Source of the DNA: Pyruvatibacter mobilis
Lineage (GTDB): Bacteria; Pseudomonadota; Alphaproteobacteria; CGMCC-115125
DNA: 64,000 nt
NCBI RefSeq assembly: GCF_012848855.1
Contig: NZ_CP051630.1
Coordinates: 2,521,501-2,585,500, forward strand
Direction of reading: 5' to 3'
The position numbers and the translations under genes were made by a program. The notes under the pieces are model-generated. The model worked only from the letters and a program-made list of their open reading frames with translations. It was not told the origin of the DNA and made no database searches. How positions within the stretch are numbered: the stretch's first letter is position 1; each line of letters starts with the position of its first letter. Of this stretch, positions 8,264 through 19,000 are shown in pieces.

Positions 8264-10735
8264 CTATTCGGCGGCGAGGAATTGGGCGGGATGGAAGGAA
8301 GTTTTCGCCTCGGGTTCCGGCGCATCGCCGGGCCAGCGGGCGAGCAATTCCGCCGCCCAGGGCAGGCCTTTCTCGATGAGCCAGCAGGCGGCAAAGCCGT
8401 CGCCTTCCGTCTCGGCCCAGATGCGATCCATGCGGGCCTGGTCTTCCGGCGATGACGCGCCGCAAACTGAGAGGGCGATGGGGCCGAGGCCAAGATCGAA
8501 GACGCGCGCGGCCAGCGGCGACTGGTAATAATAATCGCGCTTGGGCGTGGCTCTTGAGATCAGTTCGATCTGGCGGGTATTGAGTCCGAAGCGCTCATAG
8601 GTCTCTTTCGATTGCGGTTCCTGCGCGCGTTCATTCGGGAGGAAGATCCGTGTCGGACAGGACTCGACGAGTGCAGGCGCGATGCTTGAGTTCGCGATGT
8701 CGGCCAGGCTTTGTGTTGCGAACACGACAGACACGTTCTTCTTGCGCAGGGTTTTGAGCCATTCGCGAATGCGCGCCGCGAACATCGGATCATCGAGGAA
8801 CAGCCAGGCTTCATCTAGGATGAGCAGCGTTGGTTTGCCGGTGAACCGGGCTTCAAGTCGGTGGAACAGGTAAGTGATGACGGGGGCGACCGCGCCTTTC
8901 GCGTGCATCAGCTCTTCCATCTCGAAACAGACTGTATCGGCGAGGGCGAGGCTCTCCTGATCGGCATCGAGAAGGCGGCCATGCGGGCCTTCCAGCGTGA
9001 ACGGGTGGAGCGCCGATTTGAGCGTGTCGTCCTGCAGCATCAGGCTGAGGCCTGTCAGCGTGCGTTCGTTTTCAGGCGCTGAGCTGAGAGACTGGATCGC
9101 TTCCCAGAGCCGGGCTTTCAGGTCCGGCGTCATGCTGACGCCTTCATTTGTGCAGAGACCTGTCAGCCAGTCAGCGGCGAAACTCGCGCCATGTTCGGTG
9201 TCGATGTCCTTCAGGGGCTGGAGGCTTGGGGCGTTCGAACTGCCAAGGTCGATATGCGCGCCGCCCATGCAAAGCGTTGCAGCGCGCGCGGACCGGCCCT
9301 TGTCGAAGATGAAGACCTGGGCGTTTGTGTAGCGCTTCCATTGCAGGGCGAGCAGGGACAGGAGCACGGACTTGCCCGCGCCGGTGGGACCGACGACAAG
9401 CGTATGACCAACATCGCCAATGTGGAGATTTAGGCGGAACGGTGTTGTGCCGTCGGTCTGCGCCTGAATGAGCGCGGGGGCGCCCAGGTGCCGGTTCGTC
9501 TCCTCGCCCGCCCAGACCGCCGAGAGCGGCACCATATGGGCAAGGTTCAGCGTGTGCAGGATCGGCTGGCGGACATTGGCATAGGGGTGACCGGGCAATG
9601 AGCCGAGCCAGGCATCCACGGCATTGAGGGTCTCGCGGATCGCTGTAAAGCCGCGGCCATTGACGATGCGCTCGGCCACGCGGATGTGCTCGTCAACCGC
9701 CCGCCGGTCGGGATCGGCAACCGTGATGGTCGTGGTGACATAGCCATAGGAAACAAGATCACTGCCAAGCTCCTGCAGCGCCGCATCGGCATCGGCGGCC
9801 TTGTTGTCGGCGTCATTGTCAACGAGCGCGGCGGGCTCGTTGAACATTGTCTCGCGCAGCACCGTGCCGATGGATTTGCGCTTGGCGAACCAGTGGCGGC
9901 GCTTTTTGCCGAGCACCTTCTCGGCCTGCGCCTTGTCCATGGCGATGAACCGGGTCGCCCAGCGATAGGCAAACCCTTGGCGATTGAGCTCATCAAGAAT
10001 GCCCGGCAGGGTCGAGGCCGGGAAGCCGAGAATGGTCAGTGTGCGAAGGTGAGCCTCGCCGATCATGGGTTCGAGCCCGCCGGCGAAGGGTTCATCGGCA
10101 AGTATGGCGTCGAGGAAGACGGGCAGTTCCGGCGTCACCACAGGATGGCGCTTGGTCGATATCGTCGAATGCAGATAGGTCAGCGTCTCGTCGTCAGTGA
10201 GCTTTGCGATCTCGGCGAGGCAGGTGGAGAGGAGATCGAAAACGCGAGACGCATGCTGCTGGAAGGTCTCCAGCCGGTGACGCCAGGTCGCGGCGTCTTC
10301 CGTTTCGGCACGCTGGATCAGGGCCTTTTCGGCACGGCCTGTGGCGTCGGCGGGCGGCAGCCAGAGCAGGGTCAGGAAGTAAGCACTCTCAAAGCGGGTT
10401 CCGGATTCTTCGGCTTGTAATGCCCGTTCCTGATCGACAAGCCAGGACAGCGCATCGGGGAACTCCGCCTCCGGATAGTCATGCACGTCATGGCGCTGCG
10501 CTTCGAAGAAGAGCGCCCAGCCCGAGCCGAACCGGCGAAGCACATTGTTCACACGGGCATTGATCGAAACGAGTTCTTCCTCGGTGGAGCTTTCGAGGTC
10601 AGGGCCGCGATATTTGAATGTCGTCTGGAAACTGCCATCCTTGTTGAGCACCACGCCCGGCGCGACGAGACAGGCCCAGGGCAGGTAATCCGCGAGGAGG
10701 ACCGGGGTTTCTGCGTATTCTTTGAGGTTCAGCAT
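8264..10735 (-). CDS. trbE: TrbE/VirB4 conjugation ATPase
   Basis: An 823-aa VirB4/TrbE ATPase that powers pilus biogenesis and substrate transfer at the inner membrane. It starts with the classic MLNLKEYAETPVLLADYLPW. The C-terminal RecA-like domain has Walker A GPTGAGKS (about residue 445) and Walker B LLILDEAWLFLDDP (about 640), followed by the conserved FATQSLADI. It overlaps trbD by 7 bp. The length is normal for TrbE. Confidence 0.97.
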   Translation of the reverse strand: MLNLKEYAETPVLLADYLPWACLVAPGVVLNKDGSFQTTFKYRGPDLESSTEEELVSINARVNNVLRRFGSGWALFFEAQRHDVHDYPEAEFPDALSWLVDQERALQAEESGTRFESAYFLTLLWLPPADATGRAEKALIQRAETEDAATWRHRLETFQQHASRVFDLLSTCLAEIAKLTDDETLTYLHSTISTKRHPVVTPELPVFLDAILADEPFAGGLEPMIGEAHLRTLTILGFPASTLPGILDELNRQGFAYRWATRFIAMDKAQAEKVLGKKRRHWFAKRKSIGTVLRETMFNEPAALVDNDADNKAADADAALQELGSDLVSYGYVTTTITVADPDRRAVDEHIRVAERIVNGRGFTAIRETLNAVDAWLGSLPGHPYANVRQPILHTLNLAHMVPLSAVWAGEETNRHLGAPALIQAQTDGTTPFRLNLHIGDVGHTLVVGPTGAGKSVLLSLLALQWKRYTNAQVFIFDKGRSARAATLCMGGAHIDLGSSNAPSLQPLKDIDTEHGASFAADWLTGLCTNEGVSMTPDLKARLWEAIQSLSSAPENERTLTGLSLMLQDDTLKSALHPFTLEGPHGRLLDADQESLALADTVCFEMEELMHAKGAVAPVITYLFHRLEARFTGKPTLLILDEAWLFLDDPMFAARIREWLKTLRKKNVSVVFATQSLADIANSSIAPALVESCPTRIFLPNERAQEPQSKETYERFGLNTRQIELISRATPKRDYYYQSPLAARVFDLGLGPIALSVCGASSPEDQARMDRIWAETEGDGFAACWLIEKGLPWAAELLARWPGDAPEPEAKTSFHPAQFLAAE

Positions 10736-10986
10736 GTCAGATGCTCCTTGTGGCGCGTCGAGCGGCCCGCGACGGCCATGAAATCCGGATCGCTTCTGGC
10801 CATGAACACCGCTGCCGAATGCCCGACGGCCCAGAGCACGAGGCCCGGTATCCAGAGCTGCAGGCCAAGGCCCACCGCGGCAGCGAGCGTCCCGATGGCG
10901 ATGGCGGCCGTGCGCGGCGCGCCCGCCATCAGGATCGGCTCGGTCAGGGACCGGTGGAGCGGGATCTCATAGCCTTCGGCAGACAT
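10729..10986 (-). CDS. trbD: TrbD/VirB3 conjugal transfer protein
   Basis: An 85-aa inner-membrane VirB3/TrbD protein. It has the family motif PLHRSLTEPILMAGAPR, then two hydrophobic stretches (residues about 27-60). It overlaps trbC by 1 bp and trbE by 7 bp, so the three are probably translationally coupled. Confidence 0.93.
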   Translation of the reverse strand: MSAEGYEIPLHRSLTEPILMAGAPRTAAIAIGTLAAAVGLGLQLWIPGLVLWAVGHSAAVFMARSDPDFMAVAGRSTRHKEHLTC

Positions 10987-11321
10987 CAGATGAGCGCTCC
11001 GCCGCCGAAGCTGAAGAAGGTCAGGAAGAAGCTTGTCGCGGCAAAGGCGATGGACAGCCCGAATACGATCTGGATCAGCTTGCGCATGCCGCCGGAGGTC
11101 TCGCCAAAGGCCAGCGTCAGGCCGGTAATCGTGATGATGATCACCGCAACGATGCGCGCGACCGGACCCTCAATCGAGGTCAGGATCTGATCGAGCGGGC
11201 CTTCCCAGGGCATGCCGGAGCCTGCTGCATGGGCCGGACCGGCGATCATGAGGCCGATACCGATACAGGCCGCGACCTGGACCGTTCGGTTCACCGTCTG
11301 GAGGTGATTATAGAGCGTCAT
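10986..11321 (-). CDS. trbC: TrbC/VirB2 conjugative pilin
   Basis: A 111-aa VirB2/TrbC prepilin. It has a long signal sequence ending in PAHAAGSG, then two hydrophobic segments separated by a short basic loop (GETSGGMRK), the standard pilin layout. In RP4-type systems the TraF peptidase matures and cyclises TrbC. A TraF-like gene is present here at 35162-35662, which fits. It overlaps trbB by 4 bp. Confidence 0.93.
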   Translation of the reverse strand: MTLYNHLQTVNRTVQVAACIGIGLMIAGPAHAAGSGMPWEGPLDQILTSIEGPVARIVAVIIITITGLTLAFGETSGGMRKLIQIVFGLSIAFAATSFFLTFFSFGGGALI

Positions 11322-12313
11322 TGGGTTTCTCCATGTTGGACGAGGGACAGGGAACGGGAGACGAGCGGGGCGGTCTGATACCCCTCGCCGTCAAAACCTG
11401 TGACGCGTAGCGCCTCTTCAACGCGGCGCTGGCCGCCTGCGCGGCTCATGAACACGACCACGTCAATCGCTTCAGCGATGAGGTCGAAGGGCGCGCGCGG
11501 TGTGGCTTCCAGTGTCAACTGTTCAAGCCGCGCCAGCGCGCCGTGTGCCGAGTTGGCGTGCAGCGTCGTGATCCCGCCCGGATGGCCGGTGTTCCAGGCT
11601 TTTAGCAGGTCGAGTGCTTCAGCCCCGCGCACCTCGCCGACAATGATCCGGTCTGGCCGCAGCCGCAGCGTCGAGCGCACAAGGTCCTGCAGGCTGGTGC
11701 TGCCGCGATGGGTGCGAAGCTGCACCACATTGGGCGCGGCGCAGCGAAGCTCGCGCGTGTCTTCGAGGATGACGATGCGGTCACCACGCAGGGAGGGTTC
11801 GGCGAGCAGCGCGTTGGTGAAGGTCGTCTTGCCGGAGGACGTGCCGCCCGCGATCAATATGTTCGCATGACTCGCAATCGCGTCTTTCAGCGCCGTAGCC
11901 AGCGCAGGCGCGAGCACGCCCTGGGTGACATAGTCACCGAGTTCAAACGGCGTTGTCGCAGGCTTGCGGATCGAAAAGCATGGGCTGGTCGAGACAGGTG
12001 GGAGAAGCCCCTCAAACCGCTCGCCGCTACCTGGGAGTTCGGCAGAAACAATCGGGGCGGACCGATCAAAGGCCTCGCCTATGCTGCTCGCGACAAGGCG
12101 GATGATCCGTTCGCGCGCGGTGGCTGAAATGATTTCGGGACTGACCTCGACCCCTCGCCCCGCCCGCTCGATCCAGATCGAGCCGTCAGGGTTGGCGAGG
12201 ATTTCGATGACGTCGTCAGCTTCCAGCGCTGCCCGCACCGCGCCTTCGCAGGCAGACCGCAGCATGGATACGCGTCGTTGGTCGGTCTCAAGCGTTCGGG
12301 CGGGTGCGGACAT
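11318..12313 (-). CDS. trbB: TrbB/VirB11 hexameric ATPase
   Basis: A 331-aa secretion ATPase of the VirB11/TrbB family. Walker A is GGTSSGKTTF. Further motifs are the Asp box, Walker B (RIIVGEVRGAEALDLLKAW) and the His box (GHPGGITTLHANS). The ATG at 12313 follows an AGGAG by 11 bases and gives MSAPARTLETDQRR. An in-frame TTG at 12349 would extend it by 12 residues and is less likely. It is the first gene of the trb run, after a roughly 200 bp gap that probably holds its promoter. Confidence 0.95.
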   Translation of the reverse strand: MSAPARTLETDQRRVSMLRSACEGAVRAALEADDVIEILANPDGSIWIERAGRGVEVSPEIISATARERIIRLVASSIGEAFDRSAPIVSAELPGSGERFEGLLPPVSTSPCFSIRKPATTPFELGDYVTQGVLAPALATALKDAIASHANILIAGGTSSGKTTFTNALLAEPSLRGDRIVILEDTRELRCAAPNVVQLRTHRGSTSLQDLVRSTLRLRPDRIIVGEVRGAEALDLLKAWNTGHPGGITTLHANSAHGALARLEQLTLEATPRAPFDLIAEAIDVVVFMSRAGGQRRVEEALRVTGFDGEGYQTAPLVSRSLSLVQHGETQ

Positions 12314-12516
12314 CGGGGGAAAGGCTCCTGTAGTTGCTGACAGGTCCAATCCTCTGATTTAACGCCAGTTTCTGATAGCTGGGAAAGTCGCAAACGGTCG
12401 GAACGGATCGAGAGGTCTTGCAAGATCGGGCCGTCTAAGGGCTGCATAAAAGATGCAGCACTAATGCGTCGGATATCACTCAATAGCCCTGGAAAATGCG
12501 CTGTATGCGTCAAAAC

Positions 12517-12936
12517 TCAATCATTAAGGTCGTCGGCAGCCGAGGCAGACAAAGCCCGCTTCGATAGCGGTTCATCCGAGGCCACGCGCCTGGCGACCTG
12601 ATCGATGAAGAATTCAAAACGGCGCTGGCCGAGGAGCTGGGCGGCGTCACGTTCGGCTTCTGGGATCGGGTCTGTCCGAGTGAGCCAGTAAAGGACGAAC
12701 TGGCCGAGGGTTTCTAGGCATAGGGCGAGGTCTCGCTCCATGGCGTTCTGGCGCGCCTCGATCCGGTCGAGGCGCTGCAACAGAATGTCATCGCGCGCCG
12801 CGGTCCGCTGCGGATCGAGATAGGCCCGTAGCGCATCTTCCATGATCGCGGATTTTGTTGCGCCGGGCGCAAGGACCATCTCGTCCAGCTTGCGATGCAA
12901 CTCATGGGAGAGGCGGATATTGACGCGTGGCTTCAT
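12517..12936 (-). CDS. CopG/ribbon-helix-helix family regulator
   Basis: A 139-aa protein with an N-terminal ribbon-helix-helix module (PRVNIRLSHELHRKLDEMV) and a helical C-terminal extension. Such proteins sit between traG and trbB in alphaproteobacterial ICEs and plasmids and probably bind DNA to control transfer genes or help the relaxosome. It lies 2 bp after the traG stop codon and is therefore likely co-transcribed with it. The target site is not identified. Confidence 0.88.
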   Translation of the reverse strand: MKPRVNIRLSHELHRKLDEMVLAPGATKSAIMEDALRAYLDPQRTAARDDILLQRLDRIEARQNAMERDLALCLETLGQFVLYWLTRTDPIPEAERDAAQLLGQRRFEFFIDQVARRVASDEPLSKRALSASAADDLND

Positions 12937-12938
12937 GA

Positions 12939-14903
12939 TCAGAATTTCGGAAAGAAGTCGCCGTCCGCGCGGTCCATGCCAAGGGCGCGCTGGGCTGGCT
13001 TGAGGGATTTCACAGCTGCCGCATCAAGTTCCCCATCCTCTTTCGGCAGGTCAGGCACCTCCTCGCGTGCGGGCGTTTCTTTTTCTGGCGGATCGAGGCT
13101 CGGCGTCTGGCTGTGTTGCAGTCCGCCCTCGTCTGACCCGGTCGGGCTGACAGTTGGCGGCACAGGCTCCACGCTGGCCAATACGCCATCCCAGTCATGA
13201 CCCCGCCTCTCCGGAAGAAACGGATTGGTTGGCGGCGGCAGAACCCGCGCGGTGAAATTCCGGTCTTCGAAATAGCGGAGTTTCTTCGCCTTCAAGGGCC
13301 GCGCGCCGGAGACCATGACGAGTTCTTCGTCAGAGGGCAGCTGCATCACCTCGCCCGGCGTCAGAAGGGGCCGCTGGGTTTCCTGGGCCGAGACCATGAC
13401 GTGGGAGAGCCAGGGCGCGAGGCGGTGGCCGGCATAGTTGCGCTGGGCGCGTTGCTGGGTGGTTGTTCCGAGGGCGTCGGAAATTCGTTTCGCTGTGCGC
13501 TCATCATTGGTCGCAAAGGCGATGCGCACATGGCAATTGTCGAGAATGGCATTGTTTGGCCCATAGGCCTTTTCGATCTGGTTCAGGGACTGGGCGATCA
13601 GATAGGCGCGCATGCCATAGCCCGCCATGAAGGCGAGCGCGCTCTCGAAGAAATCGAGCCGCCCGAGCGCCGGAAACTCGTCCAGCATCAGCAACACTTT
13701 GCGACGCCGCTCTCCCTTGCGTGGCAGGTCCTCGGTCAGCCTGCGTCCGATCTGATTGAGGATCAGCCGCACCAGCGGTTTTGTCCGTGAAATGTCTGAT
13801 GGCGGGATGACCAGATAGAGCGAGCATGGCCGCTTGCCCTCGATCAGATCGGCGATCCGCCAGTCACTGGCGCTGGTGGCGCTGGCAATGACCGGGTCGC
13901 GGTACAGCCCCAGAAAACTCATGGCGGTGGAAAGTACGCCGGATCGCTCATTCTCGGACTTGTTCAGGAGTTCGCGGGCAGCCTGCGCGACGATCGGGTG
14001 CACCGCGCTGCCCAGATGTGGGGTATTCATCATGGCGGACAGGGTCGCCTCGAAGCTGCGGTCCGGGTCAGACAGAAACCGCGCACAACCGGCCAGCGTC
14101 TTGTCTGTTTCGGCATAGAGCACGTGCAGGATGACACCGACCAGGAGCGCATGCCCGGTCTTCTCCCAGTGATTGCGGCGTTCCAGCGAGCCCTCGGGAT
14201 CGACCAGGATGTCGGCGATGTTCTGCACGTCGCGCACTTCATTGTCGCCGCGCCTCACCTCCATGAGCGGATTGAACCGAACCGAACCTGTATCCGTCGG
14301 CTCAAAGCGCAGGCAATGGGAAAAGCGTGACCGCCAGCCTGAGGTCAGGTCCCAGTTCTCGCCCTTGATGTCATGAATGACCGCGCTGCCGGTCCAGCCG
14401 AGAAGGGTTGGCACAACGAGCCCCACGCCCTTGCCGGAGCGGGTCGGCGCGAAGGCCATGACATGTTCCGGGCCGTCATGGCGCAGATAGGCGGATTTCC
14501 AGCGCCCGAGAAAGACACCATCCTCGACCAGAAGTCCGGCCTTGCGGACATCATGCGCACTGGCCCAGCGCGCCGACCCATAAGTTGTCAGATGCTTCTT
14601 CGATCGCGCCCGCAAGAGCGAGCCGATCACGGCGACCACCGCCCCCAAAAACCCGCCACCAGCGGCAATCAGTCCGCCGCGCGCAAACACGCCCGGCGCA
14701 TAGGCTTCGTAAGCGTACCACCACTGGAACAAACGCCAGGGCCGATAGACCGGCGTATCGCCAAGCATGAACCAGGGTCGCCCAAGCCCCGGCTGGAAGC
14801 CAAGCGCCTCTGCGGTCCACTGGGTCGCGCCCCACATCGAGAACAGGATGATCAGGCAGACCAGACAGAAGGTGCCGATAAGAACTTTTGTGCCGGTCAT
14901 CAT
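12939..14903 (-). CDS. traG: TraG/VirD4 type IV coupling protein
   Basis: A roughly 654-aa coupling protein that recruits the relaxosome to the mating channel. The N-terminus has two membrane helices (VLIGTFCLVCLIILFSMW and AAGGGFLGAVVAVIGSLL). The ATPase domain has Walker A (FAPTRSGKGVGLV) and Walker B (LLMLDEFPALGRL), then the conserved IAQSLNQIEKAYG. ATG codons at 14903/14900 give the usual MTGTKVLIGT start. A TTG at 14933 would add ten residues and no good ribosome site decides between them. The C-terminal 100 residues are Pro/Asp/Glu-rich and variable. Confidence 0.95.
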   Translation of the reverse strand: MMTGTKVLIGTFCLVCLIILFSMWGATQWTAEALGFQPGLGRPWFMLGDTPVYRPWRLFQWWYAYEAYAPGVFARGGLIAAGGGFLGAVVAVIGSLLRARSKKHLTTYGSARWASAHDVRKAGLLVEDGVFLGRWKSAYLRHDGPEHVMAFAPTRSGKGVGLVVPTLLGWTGSAVIHDIKGENWDLTSGWRSRFSHCLRFEPTDTGSVRFNPLMEVRRGDNEVRDVQNIADILVDPEGSLERRNHWEKTGHALLVGVILHVLYAETDKTLAGCARFLSDPDRSFEATLSAMMNTPHLGSAVHPIVAQAARELLNKSENERSGVLSTAMSFLGLYRDPVIASATSASDWRIADLIEGKRPCSLYLVIPPSDISRTKPLVRLILNQIGRRLTEDLPRKGERRRKVLLMLDEFPALGRLDFFESALAFMAGYGMRAYLIAQSLNQIEKAYGPNNAILDNCHVRIAFATNDERTAKRISDALGTTTQQRAQRNYAGHRLAPWLSHVMVSAQETQRPLLTPGEVMQLPSDEELVMVSGARPLKAKKLRYFEDRNFTARVLPPPTNPFLPERRGHDWDGVLASVEPVPPTVSPTGSDEGGLQHSQTPSLDPPEKETPAREEVPDLPKEDGELDAAAVKSLKPAQRALGMDRADGDFFPKF

Positions 14904-15130
14904 GCGGTCCGAACAGACAAGGGGAGCGCTCAAGCATCAGCCAAAGCGAAGCCCTCGCCCAGACGGGAAAGGCGCAAGAATTCGCAAATCCGAGATTGGA
15001 CCTTTTCAACTCCGGAGCGTCATTTTCCGGATTGCGGGAATCGAACAACCCGACTACGGTCTGCGTGCAACCAGTTTCTGTGTGAGCAAAGTTACTGGAT
15101 CAATCATGTCGGCAGGAGGACATGGGCGCA
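14904..15130. promoter_or_regulatory. Divergent intergenic region between traG and the defence operon
   Basis: About 225 bp separate the minus-strand coupling protein from the plus-strand WYL gene, so promoters for both directions should lie here. An AGGAGG at about 15115 is the ribosome site for the WYL gene. I could not pick -35/-10 boxes or a clear operator palindrome by eye. A WYL-type autorepressor would be expected to bind here. Confidence 0.5.
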
Positions 15131-15997
15131 ATGAACAAGTCGGAGCTTCGCTGGGGCGTCGAGCGGCGTCTCGAGTTTATCGAGTTCCGGCTGTACTGGG
15201 AGGGGCATGTGAACCGCGGCGATCTGATGGAAGTTTTTGGCGTCTCGGTGAATCAGGCTTCGACCGATCTCAACCGTTATCTGGAGCTCGCGCCGGGCAA
15301 CATGCTCTACGATAAGAGCGAACGCACTTATGTGCGCGGCGATCACTTCTCGCCGAAATTTCTACAACCGGATGCGGGTCGTTATCTTTCACAGCTTCAT
15401 TTGCTTGATCAGGGGATCTTGGAGCGGTCCGATGCCTGGCTGGGCCATCTCCCGGAATTTGAAGCGTCGCCAACACCAGCCCGCGGGGTCGAGGCCCCGA
15501 TCCTTCGTTCAATTCTCAAGGCCATCGAAAACAGCGAAGCGATCGAGGTGCGATATCGGTCCATGTCAAACCCGGATCCCGTCTGGCGCTGGATCGCGCC
15601 ACATGCGCTCGGTTTTGACGGGTTCCGCTGGCATGCCCGGGCCTGGTGCCTGAAGGACGAGGTGTTCAAGGACTTTGTGCTTTCGCGCATGCTCAAGGAA
15701 CGAAGGCGCAAACCTTCAGAAATAGATCCGCAGGCTGACCTCGACTGGCACAGGAAAGTCGAGTTGGAGGTCGTCCCGCATCCGGCCCTGTCCGAAGCCC
15801 AGCGGGCCGCAATCGCGCTCGACTATGGCATGACCAATGGCAGCGCCAGTCTCTTGGTCAGAGGCGCTATGCTTTACTACACACTCCGCCGCCTGGGACT
15901 GGACACTGATCCCGACGCCCGCAAACCCCAGGATCAGCACATAATTTTGCAAAACCGCAGTCGGGTCCTTGATTCGGCAAACACCAATCTGTCGTGA
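15131..15997 (+). CDS. WYL-domain transcriptional regulator (BrxR/CapW type)
   Basis: A 288-aa regulator with an N-terminal winged-helix part (LRWGVERRLEFIEFRLYWEG, then VNRGDLMEVFGVSVNQAS) and a WYL-type ligand-binding domain. The diagnostic APHALGFDGFRWHARAWC lies at about residues 155-172. A C-terminal domain follows. WYL regulators of the BrxR/CapW group repress phage-defence operons and are relieved by nucleic-acid or nucleotide ligands. It is the first gene of the plus-strand operon, 10 bp before the giant helicase. ATGs at 15122 and 15131 both follow AGGAGG (2 and 11 bases); 15131 was chosen because 2 bases is too short. Confidence 0.88.
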   Translation: MNKSELRWGVERRLEFIEFRLYWEGHVNRGDLMEVFGVSVNQASTDLNRYLELAPGNMLYDKSERTYVRGDHFSPKFLQPDAGRYLSQLHLLDQGILERSDAWLGHLPEFEASPTPARGVEAPILRSILKAIENSEAIEVRYRSMSNPDPVWRWIAPHALGFDGFRWHARAWCLKDEVFKDFVLSRMLKERRRKPSEIDPQADLDWHRKVELEVVPHPALSEAQRAAIALDYGMTNGSASLLVRGAMLYYTLRRLGLDTDPDARKPQDQHIILQNRSRVLDSANTNLS

Positions 15998-16007
15998 GTG
16001 AAATGCA

Positions 16008-19000
16008 ATGAAAGCTTTTGAATTCGACCAGCATTTGATCACGGCCTATGAACGGTTCTCGCGTTCCTTCACCTCCATTCGGTCAAATGACCTGCGATCT
16101 GAAATTGATCGCCAGTATGACGAAGGGCGTTTTTGGCCTGAGGCATTGTTGTCACTGAATCCCCGCTATCGGTCGGACAAGAATATCGATGAACTTGTAG
16201 CGTCGGGCGATCTGGATAGCGCCACTGGCAAGGTTTTCCGCTTTGGTGACGTCCCGATGACGTTTTATCGGCACCAAGCCGAAGCCATCGCCAAGGCGAA
16301 AGCGGGTAAGAGTTTCGTCGTTACGACCGGCACGGGATCAGGAAAATCCATGTGCTTTTTTGTGCCGGTGGTGGACGCGATTATCCGGGCCTTACGCGCA
16401 GGAAAACCAAGAAAAACCAGGGCGATCATCGTTTATCCAATGAACGCGCTGGCTAATAGCCAGTTGAAGGAGATTGATAAATTCATCAGCCAGTCGGACC
16501 TTCCGGACAAGATGCGCCCAGTGATCAAGCGATATACCGGACAGGAAAGTCAGGAAGAGCGCCAGAAGATCGCAGCGAATCCACCGGATATACTTCTGAC
16601 AAACTATATGATGGCTGAGCTCCTTCTGACGCGTCAGGATAAGCTGGACGCGCAGGTGGTCGAGAATGCGAGCAGCTTGGAATTCATTATTCTGGATGAG
16701 CTGCATACCTACCGGGGGCGACAAGGCGCAGACGTGGCCGTTCTTGTCCGGCGACTTCGGGACAGATGCGCGCCCGACGGGGCGCCTGTATGCATCGGTA
16801 CTTCGGCCACGATGGCATCCGAGGGATCAGATGAAAGCAGAGCTGTTGCCGTGGCAAAAGTCGCCTCCCGTCTGTTCGGCGCGGATATCGGTCCCGATGC
16901 CGTCATTGATGAGTCTCTTCAGCGAGCTACGGATGACAATATCAGTTTGGCAGAAGCTATTTCTGCCTTGCCATCCGCTCTTGCCGAGGGCGTTCCGAAT
17001 GTTTTGGACGATCAGACACTCAGAACGCATCCATTAGCGGTCTGGACGGAGCTTGCTCTTGGCCTTGACGATGGGCTCGAGCTCAAACGGCAAAAGCCGG
17101 TTCCTTTCCAAAGTGCTGTCGATCGGCTCGTTGCAGACAGCGGTTCAAGCTCTGAAGTTTGCAAACGGGTTCTTCAGGATTTCCTGACCAAGGTCAGCCT
17201 CCCGGAGAGTGACAGAGGCGGAAGCGGAGAACGGGCATTTCTTGCGTTCAAACTTCACCGCTTCATCTCCGGCGCTGGTGAGGTCTTCACGACGCTGACA
17301 AAACATCCGCGAACCGTCCTGTTCGAAGGGCAGCTGGAGGATCCAAACGCGCCCGGAAACCGACTGTATCCAACACGCTTCTGCAGAAACTGCGGTCACG
17401 AATATCATGTCGTTACGAAGACTGACGATGACGGCCATACCAGATTTCTGCCGCGAGGAATCGACGATACACCACTTGAGTCCGAAGACGGTTCTGAGGT
17501 CGCTGGTTATCTCTGCCCCGTGCCAGAAGGCGACGCCGATTTTGTATTCAACGGAGACCTGAGCACGTTTCCCGAGAGCTGGCTTGAGGAACGCAATGGC
17601 ATGGAGCGGTTGCGGTCCTATCGCAGAGCGCGTGCACCTGTTTCGTTTTTTGTTGAACCCGATGGACGTCACAGTTCAGGCGGCCGGGAGTTCTTCTTTG
17701 TGCCGGGCAAATTCGCGTTCTGCCTTTGCTGTCAGGATGAACCTAATCAGGGCATGCGGGAACGCAGCAAACTTGCTGGCTTATCGGGCGAAGGCCGGAG
17801 TTCGGCGACAACGCTATTGGTGTCGAGCACCCTTGAATGGATGAATTCGGCCGAGAGTGGCGTTCCGGATACGAAGCGAAAGCTTCTCGGATTTACGGAT
17901 AACCGCCAGGACGCGGCGCTTCAGTCCGGTCATTTCAATGATTTTCTTTTCGTCAGTCTTTTGCGCGGCGCCATATTGCGGGCAATACTTGACGATGGCC
18001 ATGACGGCCTGAGTGAGGATGAATTCGGCCTCAGAGTCGTCAAGGCGCTTGGCTTCGTCTCATCCAATGCTGGCGCGCGGGTTCATTGGATGCTGGATCC
18101 ATCTGCGGGCGCCGTCATTCGTGAGGATGCGCAGCGCGCCCTCGCCAAAGTGCTTGCCCATCGAGTCTGGACAGATCTCCGTCGCGGGTGGCGTTACACG
18201 AATCCCAGCCTGTCAGTTCTCAATCTGATTGATGTGCGATTTGTTGGTCTTGAGGAAATTGCCAACGACCGCGAACGAATGATGGCTGTGCTGCCGGAGT
18301 TGGGAGAAGTCTCCGCCGACCAACGTCAACAACTCATCAAGGAACTGCTGAGCGCAATGCTCGCTGGTCTTGCGGTCAACACAGAGTCTCTCGACCTCGC
18401 GGTGCTCGACGGCGTGGCGCAGAAATCCAGATCGCTGCTCCGTTCGCCCTGGGCCATCGACAGTAAGGAAAAGCCTCGCGGGAGGTCTGCGCTGGTTCAG
18501 CGCGCACCCGGCAAGGGCGTGGTCAGCCTACGCGAAGAACAAACGCTACTCCGCGCGGGTCATAATTCTCGTATCGCCAGACTGATCAACAAGAATAGCG
18601 TCATCGGAACAAAACTGGGCAAAAATGACTACCTGGATTTTCTCGGGCGCCTTCTCGAACTTCTTTCCGATGAAGGTCTCGTTGTCCCCGTCGAGATCGA
18701 CACAAATGTCATGGGCTGGCGGCTTACGCCGTCGGCTGTCAGGCTCGTGCCAGGGGCAGCGCTACGGGACGTGGCTGCGCGGGGAAATGAGTATTTCCAT
18801 AACCTGTATCTCTCCATTGCGAATGATCTCGCCTTGGGGCGGAGCGCATATTGGGGGTTGGAAGGCCGGGAGCACACCGCACAGGTATCTCAAAAACAGC
18901 GCGAGTGGCGCGAATGGCGCTTCCGGTTCGAAAGCGACGACCAGAGCAATCTGCAGGGTTCTGAATACAGGACCGAGATAAAGGCGACAGGTGAGTCAGA

